From Anaerolineae bacterium (GTDB taxonomy: Bacteria; Chloroflexota; Anaerolineae; UBA1429): a stretch of 19,663 nucleotides of DNA. How positions within the stretch are numbered: the stretch's first letter is position 1; every line of letters begins with the position of its first letter. This document shows, in pieces, positions 8,188 to 15,014 of the stretch. The notes beneath the pieces are model-generated. The model worked only from the letters and a program-made list of their open reading frames with translations. It was not told where the DNA came from and did not search any database. A program made the translations under genes and the position numbers. The stretch covers positions 1-19,663 of the forward strand of contig JAFGLK010000303.1 in assembly GCA_016928125.1 (NCBI GenBank), in the 5' to 3' direction.

Positions 8188-8907
8188 ATGATCCATCGTG
8201 ACGAGCGACAGGCTCACTCTCGAGTCGGCAGGACCAACTGGCGCTCTCTGACGCTCCAGGCCATCGTCTACGGCTCCCTGCTGGGGCTGGCCCTTTTCAG
8301 CGCTGCCGGTCGCCTCGACTGGATCGCTGGCTGGGCCTTCCTGCTGGGCTACCTGGCCTTTGTGGCCGTCCTGGTCATCCGCGCCATGCGACGCGATCCG
8401 GAGCTGATCGAGGAACGTCGCCATCCCGGCCCTGGCGTGAAGCGCTGGGACAGGCTCATCTTGACGGGCCACACCGCATGCCTGCTGGCGACGCTGGTGG
8501 TGAGCGCCCTGGACGCGGGGCGCTTTCGCTGGACCCACCCTCCGGCCATCGTGCGCGGAGCAGGTTGGATGGGGCTGGTTGGCGCGACGACGTTGGTCTG
8601 GTGGGCCATGGCCGCCAATCGCTTCCTCTCCAGCATGGTGCGCATTCAGAGCGAACGCGGCCATCAGGTCGTGACGGCTGGCCCTTATCGCATGGTGCGC
8701 CATCCCATGTACCTGGGGATCATCCTGGCGGATCTGGGTCTCCCGCTGGCTTTGGGCTCATGGTGGGCTCTGGTCCCGGGGGCGCTGGGAGCGATGCTGA
8801 TTCTGCTGCGTACGGCCCTGGAGGATCGCACGCTGCAGGCCGAACTCCCAGGCTATGCAGAGTACGCCGGGCAGGTGCGCTTTCGCCTTGTGCCAGGCAT
8901 CTGGTAG
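8188..8907 (+). CDS. Isoprenylcysteine carboxyl methyltransferase-like membrane protein
   Basis: The 239-residue product is an integral membrane protein of the ICMT/PEMT methyltransferase type. Hydrophobic segments lie at about 22-41, 45-66, 90-108, 121-142 and 175-210. The family's SAM-binding signature VVTAGPYRMVRHPMYLG is at 161-177, followed by the usual late acidic and Tyr residues (ALEDRTLQAELPGYAEY). Start: ATG 8188 lies 5 nt after AGGGG. In eukaryotes the family methylates prenylated cysteine; bacterial members have mostly unknown lipophilic substrates, so the substrate here is not assigned. It sits 77 bp after the TGS GTPase on the same strand and may be read through from it. Downstream it converges with the thymidylate synthase gene. 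Confidence 0.85.
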   Translation: MIHRDERQAHSRVGRTNWRSLTLQAIVYGSLLGLALFSAAGRLDWIAGWAFLLGYLAFVAVLVIRAMRRDPELIEERRHPGPGVKRWDRLILTGHTACLLATLVVSALDAGRFRWTHPPAIVRGAGWMGLVGATTLVWWAMAANRFLSSMVRIQSERGHQVVTAGPYRMVRHPMYLGIILADLGLPLALGSWWALVPGALGAMLILLRTALEDRTLQAELPGYAEYAGQVRFRLVPGIW

Positions 8908-8964
8908 CCGAGCACGCGCGCTCAGCATCCGGCCATGACTGCGCAACCGCTTCCCGATCGGCTG

Positions 8965-8991
8965 CCAAGCGTGAACGCAGGGCCAGCTTGG
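8965..8991. terminator. Weak inverted repeat between convergent genes
   Basis: CCAAGC (8965-8970) and GCTTGG (8986-8991) can pair as a 6-bp stem with a 15-nt loop in the 93-bp gap between the convergent ICMT-like and thymidylate synthase genes. No T-run is present. It is placed where a bidirectional terminator is expected, but the support is slight. Confidence 0.2.
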
Positions 8992-9000
8992 TGAACTTGA

Positions 9001-9885
9001 TCAATCGAACCTGGCGCTTGAGCGGGGCTCCCCACCCCGTCCCATGCGCGCGGCCTTCTCCAGCAGACGCGGGATGGCCTCCTCCATCATCGGGCGCACG
9101 TCCTCATAGCGAAAGGTGCGCCCCTCGAAGGTGCGCTTCTCGAGCAGTCCCAGGAATCGCTCGCGGAACTCGGGCAGATAGGACCCATAGATGTGGTAGC
9201 TATCGGCCTGGTGCACATAGCGCCCCAAGCGCACGGTTCGTCCCGACAGCTCGGCGATGCGCGCAGCGATGCGCTGCTGGAGCTGAATAAAGGCGAACAT
9301 GTTCATGAAGGCGGCCTTGTAGGCATCGTTGGAGCGAAAGCGGACGTTGGTGTTCAGGTACCAGACGTCTCCTTCGCCTTGCAGCAACCGGCACCAGATG
9401 CTCTGCAGGCAGGCCGGGTCATAGCAGTAGTTATCCTCCCACACCTGCCAGGTGATCGCCTGGGCGCGCCGGGTATGGGGCGTCTCGGCTAGCTTGCGGG
9501 CCAAAAGCTCGATCTGGTCGGTGGTCCCTTGCAGGCCCGGTACCTGATAGGCGAAGAGCCGCTGGTGATAAGTGTACTCCCAGCGGGTGTCCTCCACGTC
9601 AGCGGCCGAATCGCGCACCAGATGGTCCTTAATGCCATCCAGGACCTCAAGGACATACTCCTGCAGATCCTCCAGGCCACCCGGCATGTCGCGATGAATC
9701 ATGGGTTCGGCCAGCGGATCACGCACCACGATGGTCATGGAGCAGTCCTTGCTGGGCGGATCGCCGGGTTTGTCATACTGCGTCGCGATATCGCAACCCT
9801 GCTCGTAGACCGCCACGAGCGATCGCTCCCAAGCCTCTGCCAGGCCTTCACGCTCGACCATCAGAACGGGGATGGATCCCTGCAT
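9001..9885 (-). CDS. Divergent thymidylate synthase (ThyA fold)
   Basis: Thymidylate synthase methylates dUMP to dTMP using methylene-tetrahydrofolate. Overall the 294-residue product looks unlike E. coli ThyA, but it keeps the active-site pattern: Arg139-Arg140 followed by Trp (HTRRAQAITWQ), the nucleophile Cys159 (DPACLQS), R184-S185-x-D187 (RSND), Asn195, and H231-x-Y233 in DSYHIYG. Asn195 aligns without gaps from RSND to E. coli Asn177, which reads the dUMP base. dCMP hydroxymethylases have Asp there, so dUMP is the likely substrate. The Cys to Arg-Ser spacing is about 5 residues longer than in E. coli. It resembles the short archaeal/methanogen-type synthases. Its ATG overlaps the stop of the PRPP synthetase gene (TGATG), so the two are probably translated together. 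No dihydrofolate reductase gene is in view. Confidence 0.82.
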   Translation of the reverse strand: MQGSIPVLMVEREGLAEAWERSLVAVYEQGCDIATQYDKPGDPPSKDCSMTIVVRDPLAEPMIHRDMPGGLEDLQEYVLEVLDGIKDHLVRDSAADVEDTRWEYTYHQRLFAYQVPGLQGTTDQIELLARKLAETPHTRRAQAITWQVWEDNYCYDPACLQSIWCRLLQGEGDVWYLNTNVRFRSNDAYKAAFMNMFAFIQLQQRIAARIAELSGRTVRLGRYVHQADSYHIYGSYLPEFRERFLGLLEKRTFEGRTFRYEDVRPMMEEAIPRLLEKAARMGRGGEPRSSARFD

Positions 9886-11093
9886 CAGACCGGCTCTCCC
9901 TTCCTCGATTGCTGCGCCGCAGGCGCAGCCGGCTCCCGGATGGTGCTTAACGCACGGATGTGCTCCACCACGTCAAAGAGCGAGCTGATCGACTCGTCAA
10001 AGTTGAGACGGTTGATCACTTGGGCGATAAACGCAGACATGTCCACGGTGCGGTGCCAACCGGTATAGAGCAGCTCCGGGCGGACGTAGGTCAGATTGGT
10101 CGAGTAGACGGCGTGCAGCCTGCCGGCCTGGTAGAACTCCTCAAAGCGCTGGATGCCCTCCGTAAAGAGCCCGAAGGTGACGGCGACAAAGATGCGTGCG
10201 GCGCCGCGGCGCTTGAGTTCGGCGGCGATGTCGAGGACCGAACCCCCGGACGAGATGATGTCGTCGATGATCAAGGCATCCTTGCCCTGAACATCGGGCC
10301 CCATGTACTCGTGAAAGATGATCGGGTTGAGCCCGCCCACCACAGAAAAGTCGCGCCGCTTGTAAAAGAGGCCCACGTCCAACCCCAAGGCGCAGCCGCA
10401 GGTGATGGCGCGCTCCACCGCGCCCGTATCGGGGCTGATGACGATCAGGTGATCTTTGTCGACGCGCACGTCCCGTTCACGTTCCAGAAAAGCGTCCAAG
10501 ATGCCCGAGAGCGGAGACAGGTTCTCCAGACCCATCAGCGGCACCGCATTCTCGACGCGCGGGTCGTGCGCATCAAAGGTGACAATGTTGGCGACACCGA
10601 GCCGCTCCAGCTCCTGCAGAGCCATGGCGCAGTCCAATGACTCGCGCGCCCTGCGACGGTGCTGCCGGCTCGAGTAGAGCAGGGGCATGATGACGGACAC
10701 GCGTCGGGCATGCCCGGCGATGGCCGAGATTACGCGCTTGATGTCCTGGAAATGCTCGTCGGGCCCCATGGGCACCGTGCGCCCAAAGAGCTCGTAGGTG
10801 CAGCTGTAGTTGCCCACGTCCGAGAGGATATATAAATCCCTGCCCCGGGCCGATTGGGGCAAGAGGGCCTTGGCATCCCCGGTCTGGAAGCGGGGCAGCT
10901 CCACCGGCACCAGATAGGATGCCTCCACATGATCGAGGCGCTCCGGCCCACCTCCTTCCCTCAGACGACGTCTGCGGTCGCGCACGATATGGGCATCAAC
11001 CTGGCGTCCCAATTCACAGCAACCCTGCATGCAGATGATCCCCAGATCACCGCAGGCAAACCGCTCTCCGATTGGCGTATCTATTGCGCTCAT
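9885..11093 (-). CDS. Ribose-phosphate pyrophosphokinase (PRPP synthetase), long form
   Basis: PRPP synthetase makes 5-phosphoribosyl-1-diphosphate from ribose 5-phosphate and ATP, feeding nucleotide, His and Trp synthesis. The product is 402 residues, longer than the classic form of about 315, and matches the long clostridial-type family (GCCELGRQVDAHI, NYSCTYELFG, HFQDIKRVISAI, RRARESLDCAMALQEL). Key sites: Arg143-Gln144 (ATP), FDAHDPRV at 173-180 (metal/ATP), SPDTGAVERA at 220-229, catalytic-loop KRR at 245-247, and the PRPP/ribose-phosphate loop IIDDIISSGGS at 275-285. The C-terminal 50 residues lack any recognised motif. ATG 11093 has GGGGA close upstream (short spacing). A good promoter lies 60-90 bp upstream. 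It is the first gene of a two-gene unit with thymidylate synthase, a nucleotide-precursor pair. Confidence 0.9.
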   Translation of the reverse strand: MSAIDTPIGERFACGDLGIICMQGCCELGRQVDAHIVRDRRRRLREGGGPERLDHVEASYLVPVELPRFQTGDAKALLPQSARGRDLYILSDVGNYSCTYELFGRTVPMGPDEHFQDIKRVISAIAGHARRVSVIMPLLYSSRQHRRRARESLDCAMALQELERLGVANIVTFDAHDPRVENAVPLMGLENLSPLSGILDAFLERERDVRVDKDHLIVISPDTGAVERAITCGCALGLDVGLFYKRRDFSVVGGLNPIIFHEYMGPDVQGKDALIIDDIISSGGSVLDIAAELKRRGAARIFVAVTFGLFTEGIQRFEEFYQAGRLHAVYSTNLTYVRPELLYTGWHRTVDMSAFIAQVINRLNFDESISSLFDVVEHIRALSTIREPAAPAAQQSRKGEPV

Positions 11094-11152
11094 ATCTCCC
11101 CTACACCATTCTCGCCGTCCTGGCCGCGACGCACTCCCCTGCTCCTAGGATG

Positions 11153-11181
11153 ATACTAGACGAGATGCAGGGCCGCGTCAA
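11153..11181 (-). promoter_or_regulatory. Sigma-70-type promoter of the PRPP synthetase operon
   Basis: On the minus strand TTGACG (11181-11176, 5 of 6) is followed after exactly 17 bp by TAGTAT (11158-11153, 4 of 6). Transcription would start near 11146, about 50 nt before the ATG. The rest of this 258-bp gap has an AT-rich stretch (11221-11250) with a 9-bp-period AAAACAC repeat inside GAAGT/ACTTC arms, and no gene. Confidence 0.65.
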
Positions 11182-11351
11182 CCGGGATGCTCCCGCAGCG
11201 CTGTGCATCGTACAGCATAGTAAAGAAGTAAAACACAGAAAACACTTCTCGCATCGTATCTCCAAAAGGGTAACTCGCCGCCGCAGAGACGGGATTGCCG
11301 AACCGCATGGCCACCCAAGGGCGTCCTACGTCGCCCGAGCAGCGCACTCTG

Positions 11352-12263
11352 TCAGCCCCGATCCAGCCTCAAGAGCCCAGCCTGACGCGCCAACTGCAGC
11401 GCCTGGTGGTATTCGTTGCGTGTGATCCGCCGTCGCAGCTCGGGAAAACGCTCCGCGCGGTAGCAGGGATGGTACTGGGCCATGATGTTGAGATAGGTGG
11501 CCGGCGAGACCTCTTCGGCCAGCCAGCGGACGATCTCGGCCGTGCCGGCGAGTCCCTCGGGCAACACGAGATGGCGCACCAGCAGACCACGTTGCGCGAC
11601 GCCGCGCTCATCCAGAACCAGATCGCCCACTTGACGATGCATCTCGGCCACGGCGGCGCGGTTGACGGCCGGATAGCCATCCACCAAGGAGAGGCGCCGA
11701 GCGACGGCCTCATCAGCGTATTTCATGTCCGGCATATAGATGTCGACGATCCCATCGAGCAGGGCTAGCGTGTCCAGCGCATCATAGCCGCCTGTGTTGT
11801 AGACCAGCGGCAGACGAAGACCGGCCTGAGCGGCCTCTAGCACGCCCGCCAGAATCTGCGGCACCACATGGGAGGGCGATACCAGGTTGATGTTGTGGCA
11901 GCCCAGCTCCTGCAGGCGCAACATCATGGCGGCCAGATCTCGCGGCTGGACTTCAGCCCCCTCGCCGAGCTGGCTGAGCTCATAGTTCTGGCAGTACTGG
12001 CACGCGAGGTTGCAGTTGGAGAAAAAGATAGTGCCCGAGCCGCCCCGGCCCACCAGGGGGGCTTCCTCGCCAAAGTGTGGATGAAAGCTGGCCACACGGG
12101 CGCGCTGCCCCGTGCGACAGGCGCCCAGCGCGCCGGAGAGCCGATCGACCCCGCAGCGACGCGGGCAGAGATCGCAGGCCCCAAGACGGGCATAGGCGCG
12201 ACTCACGCGCTCAGACAGATCACCGCCCCGCAGGAGCGACAGGTAGGCTGGTTCGAGACGCAC
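11352..12263 (-). CDS. Radical SAM protein, PflX-like (COG1313 type)
   Basis: The 303-residue product belongs to the radical SAM superfamily, related to pyruvate formate-lyase activating enzymes. The [4Fe-4S]/SAM motif CNLACQYC (Cys84, Cys88, Cys91) is followed by an Asn, as is common in this group. An N-terminal Cys cluster, CDLCPRRC plus Cys49 (Cys30, 33, 37, 49), is typical of PflX-type proteins and could hold a second metal or Fe-S site. Later motifs include NINLVSPSHVVPQI and YNTGGYDALDTL. The start is GTG 12263, 7 nt after GGAGAG. No glycyl-radical enzyme lies nearby, so the target is unknown. It is a single gene with its own promoter, divergent from hppA and 258 bp upstream of the PRPP synthetase gene. 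Confidence 0.88.
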   Translation of the reverse strand: MRLEPAYLSLLRGGDLSERVSRAYARLGACDLCPRRCGVDRLSGALGACRTGQRARVASFHPHFGEEAPLVGRGGSGTIFFSNCNLACQYCQNYELSQLGEGAEVQPRDLAAMMLRLQELGCHNINLVSPSHVVPQILAGVLEAAQAGLRLPLVYNTGGYDALDTLALLDGIVDIYMPDMKYADEAVARRLSLVDGYPAVNRAAVAEMHRQVGDLVLDERGVAQRGLLVRHLVLPEGLAGTAEIVRWLAEEVSPATYLNIMAQYHPCYRAERFPELRRRITRNEYHQALQLARQAGLLRLDRG

Positions 12264-12365
12264 GTCACGGCTCTCCGGCGGATGACAATTCGGTATGCTC
12301 GGGGCCGCAACCCGCCATCACCGTGCGTAGAACTGACAGCGGGTCGGCGATCTCTTGACGGGCCC

Positions 12366-12395
12366 AGTGTAGGACGCCCCTCGTTCGGTTGTCAA
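12366..12395 (-). promoter_or_regulatory. Promoter of the PflX-like radical SAM gene
   Basis: On the minus strand a perfect TTGACA (12395-12390) is followed by an 18-bp spacer and TACACT (12371-12366, 4 of 6). Transcription would start near 12359, giving a leader of about 96 nt before GTG 12263. The leader holds no obvious structure or ORF. Confidence 0.6.
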
Positions 12396-12486
12396 ACGTA
12401 AGCAAGCAACCATTCCGCGGGTAACTGTTCAGCTTTGTGGGGATGAGTTATGATTAGGGCGTGATGGATTTCCGCGGGACTCGGTT

Positions 12487-12515
12487 TTGACAGCCTTGAT
12501 TAAAGCATATATGAT
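12487..12515 (+). promoter_or_regulatory. Strong sigma-70-type promoter of hppA
   Basis: TTGACA (12487-12492, perfect), a 17-bp spacer and TATGAT (12510-12515, 5 of 6) make the best promoter in the window. Transcription would start near 12522. It diverges from the radical SAM promoter, with the two -35 elements about 90 bp apart. Confidence 0.78.
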
Positions 12516-12521
12516 TTGGCG

Positions 12522-12762
12522 CGATTGGCTTTGTGTGCTGAAGGGCTGGGGGCCCGGGATCGGGCATGGCCCGTGCCAGCGTGTCTCGGGATATCTGCTG
12601 GAAGGCCACACGATGAGGGCCAATCTTTATCTGGCTTGTCTGGACCCTCGCGAAACAGGGGAACCAGTTGGGACTTTATGGAGGGGTGGAGACCTTGCAC
12701 GCTGACCACAGTGCCAGGTCAATGCTTGAGCCAGCATCAACATCTTGGGGGAGGCAAAGCTA
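12522..12762 (+). promoter_or_regulatory. Long structured 5' leader of hppA, type unrecognised
   Basis: About 240 nt of transcribed leader precede the hppA ATG. Visible stems are CGGGC/GCCCG (12561-12573) and GAGGG/CCCTC (12615-12649) enclosing GCCA/TGGC. There is also a 10-bp stem with one T-C mismatch and a 10-nt loop (12691-12700 with 12711-12720), then ATGCT/AGCAT (12722-12737) just before the Shine-Dalgarno GGGGGAGG. I could not match it to a known riboswitch; fluoride, c-di-AMP, c-di-GMP-I and TPP signatures were looked for by eye. Short ORFs in this stretch look accidental. It is a candidate cis-regulatory RNA. Confidence 0.4.
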
Positions 12763-14841
12763 ATGGTCGGTTGGGAAATCTTTACGCTTGTGTCGGGTGT
12801 CATCTCTATTGCCGTGGCTGCCTACCTGTACACGTGGGTCATGAAGCAGCCGAACGAAAGCAAGGCCATGGCTGACTTCTCGGAGGCCATCCAGGAGGGA
12901 GCCGCAGCCTATCTGAAGCGCCTATTCCAGGCTCTGGCTGGTCTGGCCATTGTCATCTTTGTGATCGTCCTGATCGCCCTGGGTTGGCGAGAGGCGATCG
13001 CTTACCTGATCGGCTCGGCCTGCTCGGCGGTGGCCGGGTACTTTGGCATGTACGTCGCTACCCGCGCCAACGCGCGCGTCGCCTGGGCGGCCCGCTCGGG
13101 TCTGCCCAAGGCCTTTCCGGTGGGGTTCTACGCTGGCGCCGTCATGGGCCTTTCGGTGGTCGGCTTTGCGCTCATCGGCATCGCGATCATCTACATGATC
13201 TTCACAGATCCCGCCGTCGTGCTGGGCTTTAGCTTCGGCGCCAGCTCGCTGGCCCTCTTGGCCAAGGCTGGGGGCGGCATCTACACCAAGACCGCGGACA
13301 TCGGCGCGGACCTGGTGGGCAAGGTCGAATTCGACCTCGAAGAGGATGACCCGCGCAACCCGGCCGTGGTGGCCGACAACGTGGGCGACAACGTGGGCGA
13401 CGTGGCTGGCATGGGCGCCGACATCTTTGACTCGTACGTGGCCGCGGTGGTGGCGGTGATGATCCTGGGCGCCGTTGTGGGCGGCAGCAATCTGTCGGCC
13501 TATGTGGTGCTCCCACTCGCGCTGAGCGCGGCCGGCGTGTTCGCCTCGCTGCTGGGCATGCTCTTTGTGGTTCGCCGTGGCGCCACGGCGAGCGCCGCCC
13601 AGACGTCCGGCGTGGACATGGACGGAGCTGGGTTCCAGACCGCCTCGCTCGGCGAGCACGACCCCGGCCGGGCCCTCAACACGGGCACCATCGCCACAAC
13701 CGTGATCATGATCATCTTCACGATCGTGGTGGCCTTCCTGTTGGGTCTGGATCAGCCCTGGGGCGTGATCCTGCCGACCGTGGCCGGGCTCCTCGCTGGC
13801 GTCGTGATCGGATTCACGTCTGACTATTTCACGGACATCGACCAGAAGTCGGTCCAGAATACGGCCCATGCTGCGCTGACCGGCCCGGCCCTGGTGATTC
13901 TCGATGGCTTTTCCTACGGCCTAATCAGCATCGTGCCGGCGATCATCGGCATTTGCATCGCCATGTTCGCAGCCTGGTTCCTGGCGGTAGCCTTTGGGAT
14001 CCCGGGAACGTATGGCGTGTCGGTGGCCGCGGTGGGCATGCTGGCCATCACCGGCATGATCGTCTCGGCCGATGCCTACGGCCCGATCGTGGACAACGCC
14101 CGTGGCTGCGCCGAGGTGGGCCATGAAGACGCGGAGACCATCCGCGTATGTGACCGTCTTGACGCGGCGGGCAACACGGCCAAGGCCATCACCAAGGGCT
14201 TTGCCATCGGCGCTGCGGCGCTCACGGTGTTGGCCCTCTTTGCGGCCTATGCCGAGACCGTCGGCATTCGGGTGTTGGACCTGCGTCAGCCGCACGTGAT
14301 CGTGGGCGTCTTTCTGGGGGCCATGATGCCGCCCATCTTCTCCGCCCTGACCATGCTGGCGGTGAGCCGCAACGCGTTCTTGATGGTTGCCGAGATCCGG
14401 CGCCAGTTTACCGAGGTCGAGGGCGTCTTGGCAGGCACGGTCAAGCCCGATAGCGCTCGTTGTGTGGATATCGCCACCCGCGGCGCGCTGAAGGAACTGA
14501 TCCTGCCGGGCGCGCTGTCGCTGTTGACCCCAGTCATCGTGGGCATCCTTTTCGGCGCCGAGGCGCTGGGCGGCTTCTTGGGCGGCTCGATCGTCACCGG
14601 CATCATCTTTGCATTGTTCATGGCCAACTCGGGCGGCCTCTGGGACAATGCCAAGAAGTTCATCGAGGACGGCGCGCTGGGGGGCAAGGGCTCCGATGCG
14701 CACCATGCGGCCGTGGTGGGCGATACCGTCGGTGATCCCTTCAAGGACACCGCCGGGCCGTCCCTCAACACCCTGATCACAGTGATGTCGCTGACCGCAA
14801 CCGTGTTCGGTCCCTTGATCGCCAAGATCGCTTTGTTCTAG
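12763..14841 (+). CDS. hppA: Membrane-bound proton-translocating pyrophosphatase, K+-independent type
   Basis: This enzyme hydrolyses pyrophosphate and pumps H+ across the cytoplasmic membrane, saving energy from biosynthetic reactions. The 692-residue product has many hydrophobic helices (about 16 expected) and all substrate-site motifs: GGGIYTKTADIGADLVGKVE (about 171-190), DDPRNP with DNVGDNVGD (about 194-214), DNARGCAEVG, and near the end GDTVGDPFKDTAGPSLN. In GNTAKAITKG, Lys474 and Thr477 stand where K+-dependent enzymes have Ala and Gly/Ala. This marks the K+-independent, H+-pumping class. Start: ATG 12763 lies 8 nt after GGGGGAGG; an upstream in-frame TTG (12745) is rejected because it overlaps that site. 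It is monocistronic, with a strong promoter, a long leader and a strong hairpin 72 nt after the stop. Confidence 0.97.
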   Translation: MVGWEIFTLVSGVISIAVAAYLYTWVMKQPNESKAMADFSEAIQEGAAAYLKRLFQALAGLAIVIFVIVLIALGWREAIAYLIGSACSAVAGYFGMYVATRANARVAWAARSGLPKAFPVGFYAGAVMGLSVVGFALIGIAIIYMIFTDPAVVLGFSFGASSLALLAKAGGGIYTKTADIGADLVGKVEFDLEEDDPRNPAVVADNVGDNVGDVAGMGADIFDSYVAAVVAVMILGAVVGGSNLSAYVVLPLALSAAGVFASLLGMLFVVRRGATASAAQTSGVDMDGAGFQTASLGEHDPGRALNTGTIATTVIMIIFTIVVAFLLGLDQPWGVILPTVAGLLAGVVIGFTSDYFTDIDQKSVQNTAHAALTGPALVILDGFSYGLISIVPAIIGICIAMFAAWFLAVAFGIPGTYGVSVAAVGMLAITGMIVSADAYGPIVDNARGCAEVGHEDAETIRVCDRLDAAGNTAKAITKGFAIGAAALTVLALFAAYAETVGIRVLDLRQPHVIVGVFLGAMMPPIFSALTMLAVSRNAFLMVAEIRRQFTEVEGVLAGTVKPDSARCVDIATRGALKELILPGALSLLTPVIVGILFGAEALGGFLGGSIVTGIIFALFMANSGGLWDNAKKFIEDGALGGKGSDAHHAAVVGDTVGDPFKDTAGPSLNTLITVMSLTATVFGPLIAKIALF

Positions 14842-14912
14842 GCTCGATGGCGCCTATGCGCCTCTGACTGAATTGAGGCCCTGCCCAGGACTCGTAGCCT
14901 CAGTGGGCGAAT

Positions 14913-14957
14913 CACGGCGCCTCGCATGCACCCCATGATGCATGTGAGGCGCCCGTG
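14913..14957. terminator. Strong inverted repeat after hppA, terminator candidate without U-tract
   Basis: GGCGCCTCGCATGCA (14916-14930) pairs with TGCATGTGAGGCGCC (14939-14953) over 15 positions with one G-T (wobble in RNA) and an 8-nt loop. Allowing one bulge, CAC/GTG extends it to 14913-14957. It lies 72 bp after the hppA stop and directly before TTGACA and the next gene. A smaller GGCGC/GCGCC hairpin lies at 14849-14862. No T-run follows, so it may instead be an mRNA-end stabiliser or a protein site. Confidence 0.5.
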
Positions 14958-15014
14958 CTTGACAGCGGTGCGCTCCGAGTTGCGGGATCACACTTGCATC
15001 TAGAGGGGATCATC

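Noticed and set aside
11230..11245. AAAACAC repeat with 9-bp period, inside GAAGT/ACTTC arms
   Set aside because: Only two copies in a short AT-rich stretch; could be chance, and the promoter is explained by the TTGACG/TAGTAT pair further downstream.
12451..12484. Possible fluoride-riboswitch-like start (GTGATGG...) upstream of hppA
   Set aside because: It lies upstream of the predicted transcription start and the other conserved parts of that motif are absent.
12487..12875. Short plus-strand frames in the hppA leader
   Set aside because: One begins inside the promoter itself and another runs out of frame into hppA; no good ribosome site or similarity, so the stretch is treated as leader RNA.
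12922..14706. Two long minus-strand frames (315 and 261 residues) opposite hppA, very rich in His and Asp
   Set aside because: The His/Asp richness is the mirror of Val/Met/Ile codons in membrane helices; hppA itself is unmistakable.
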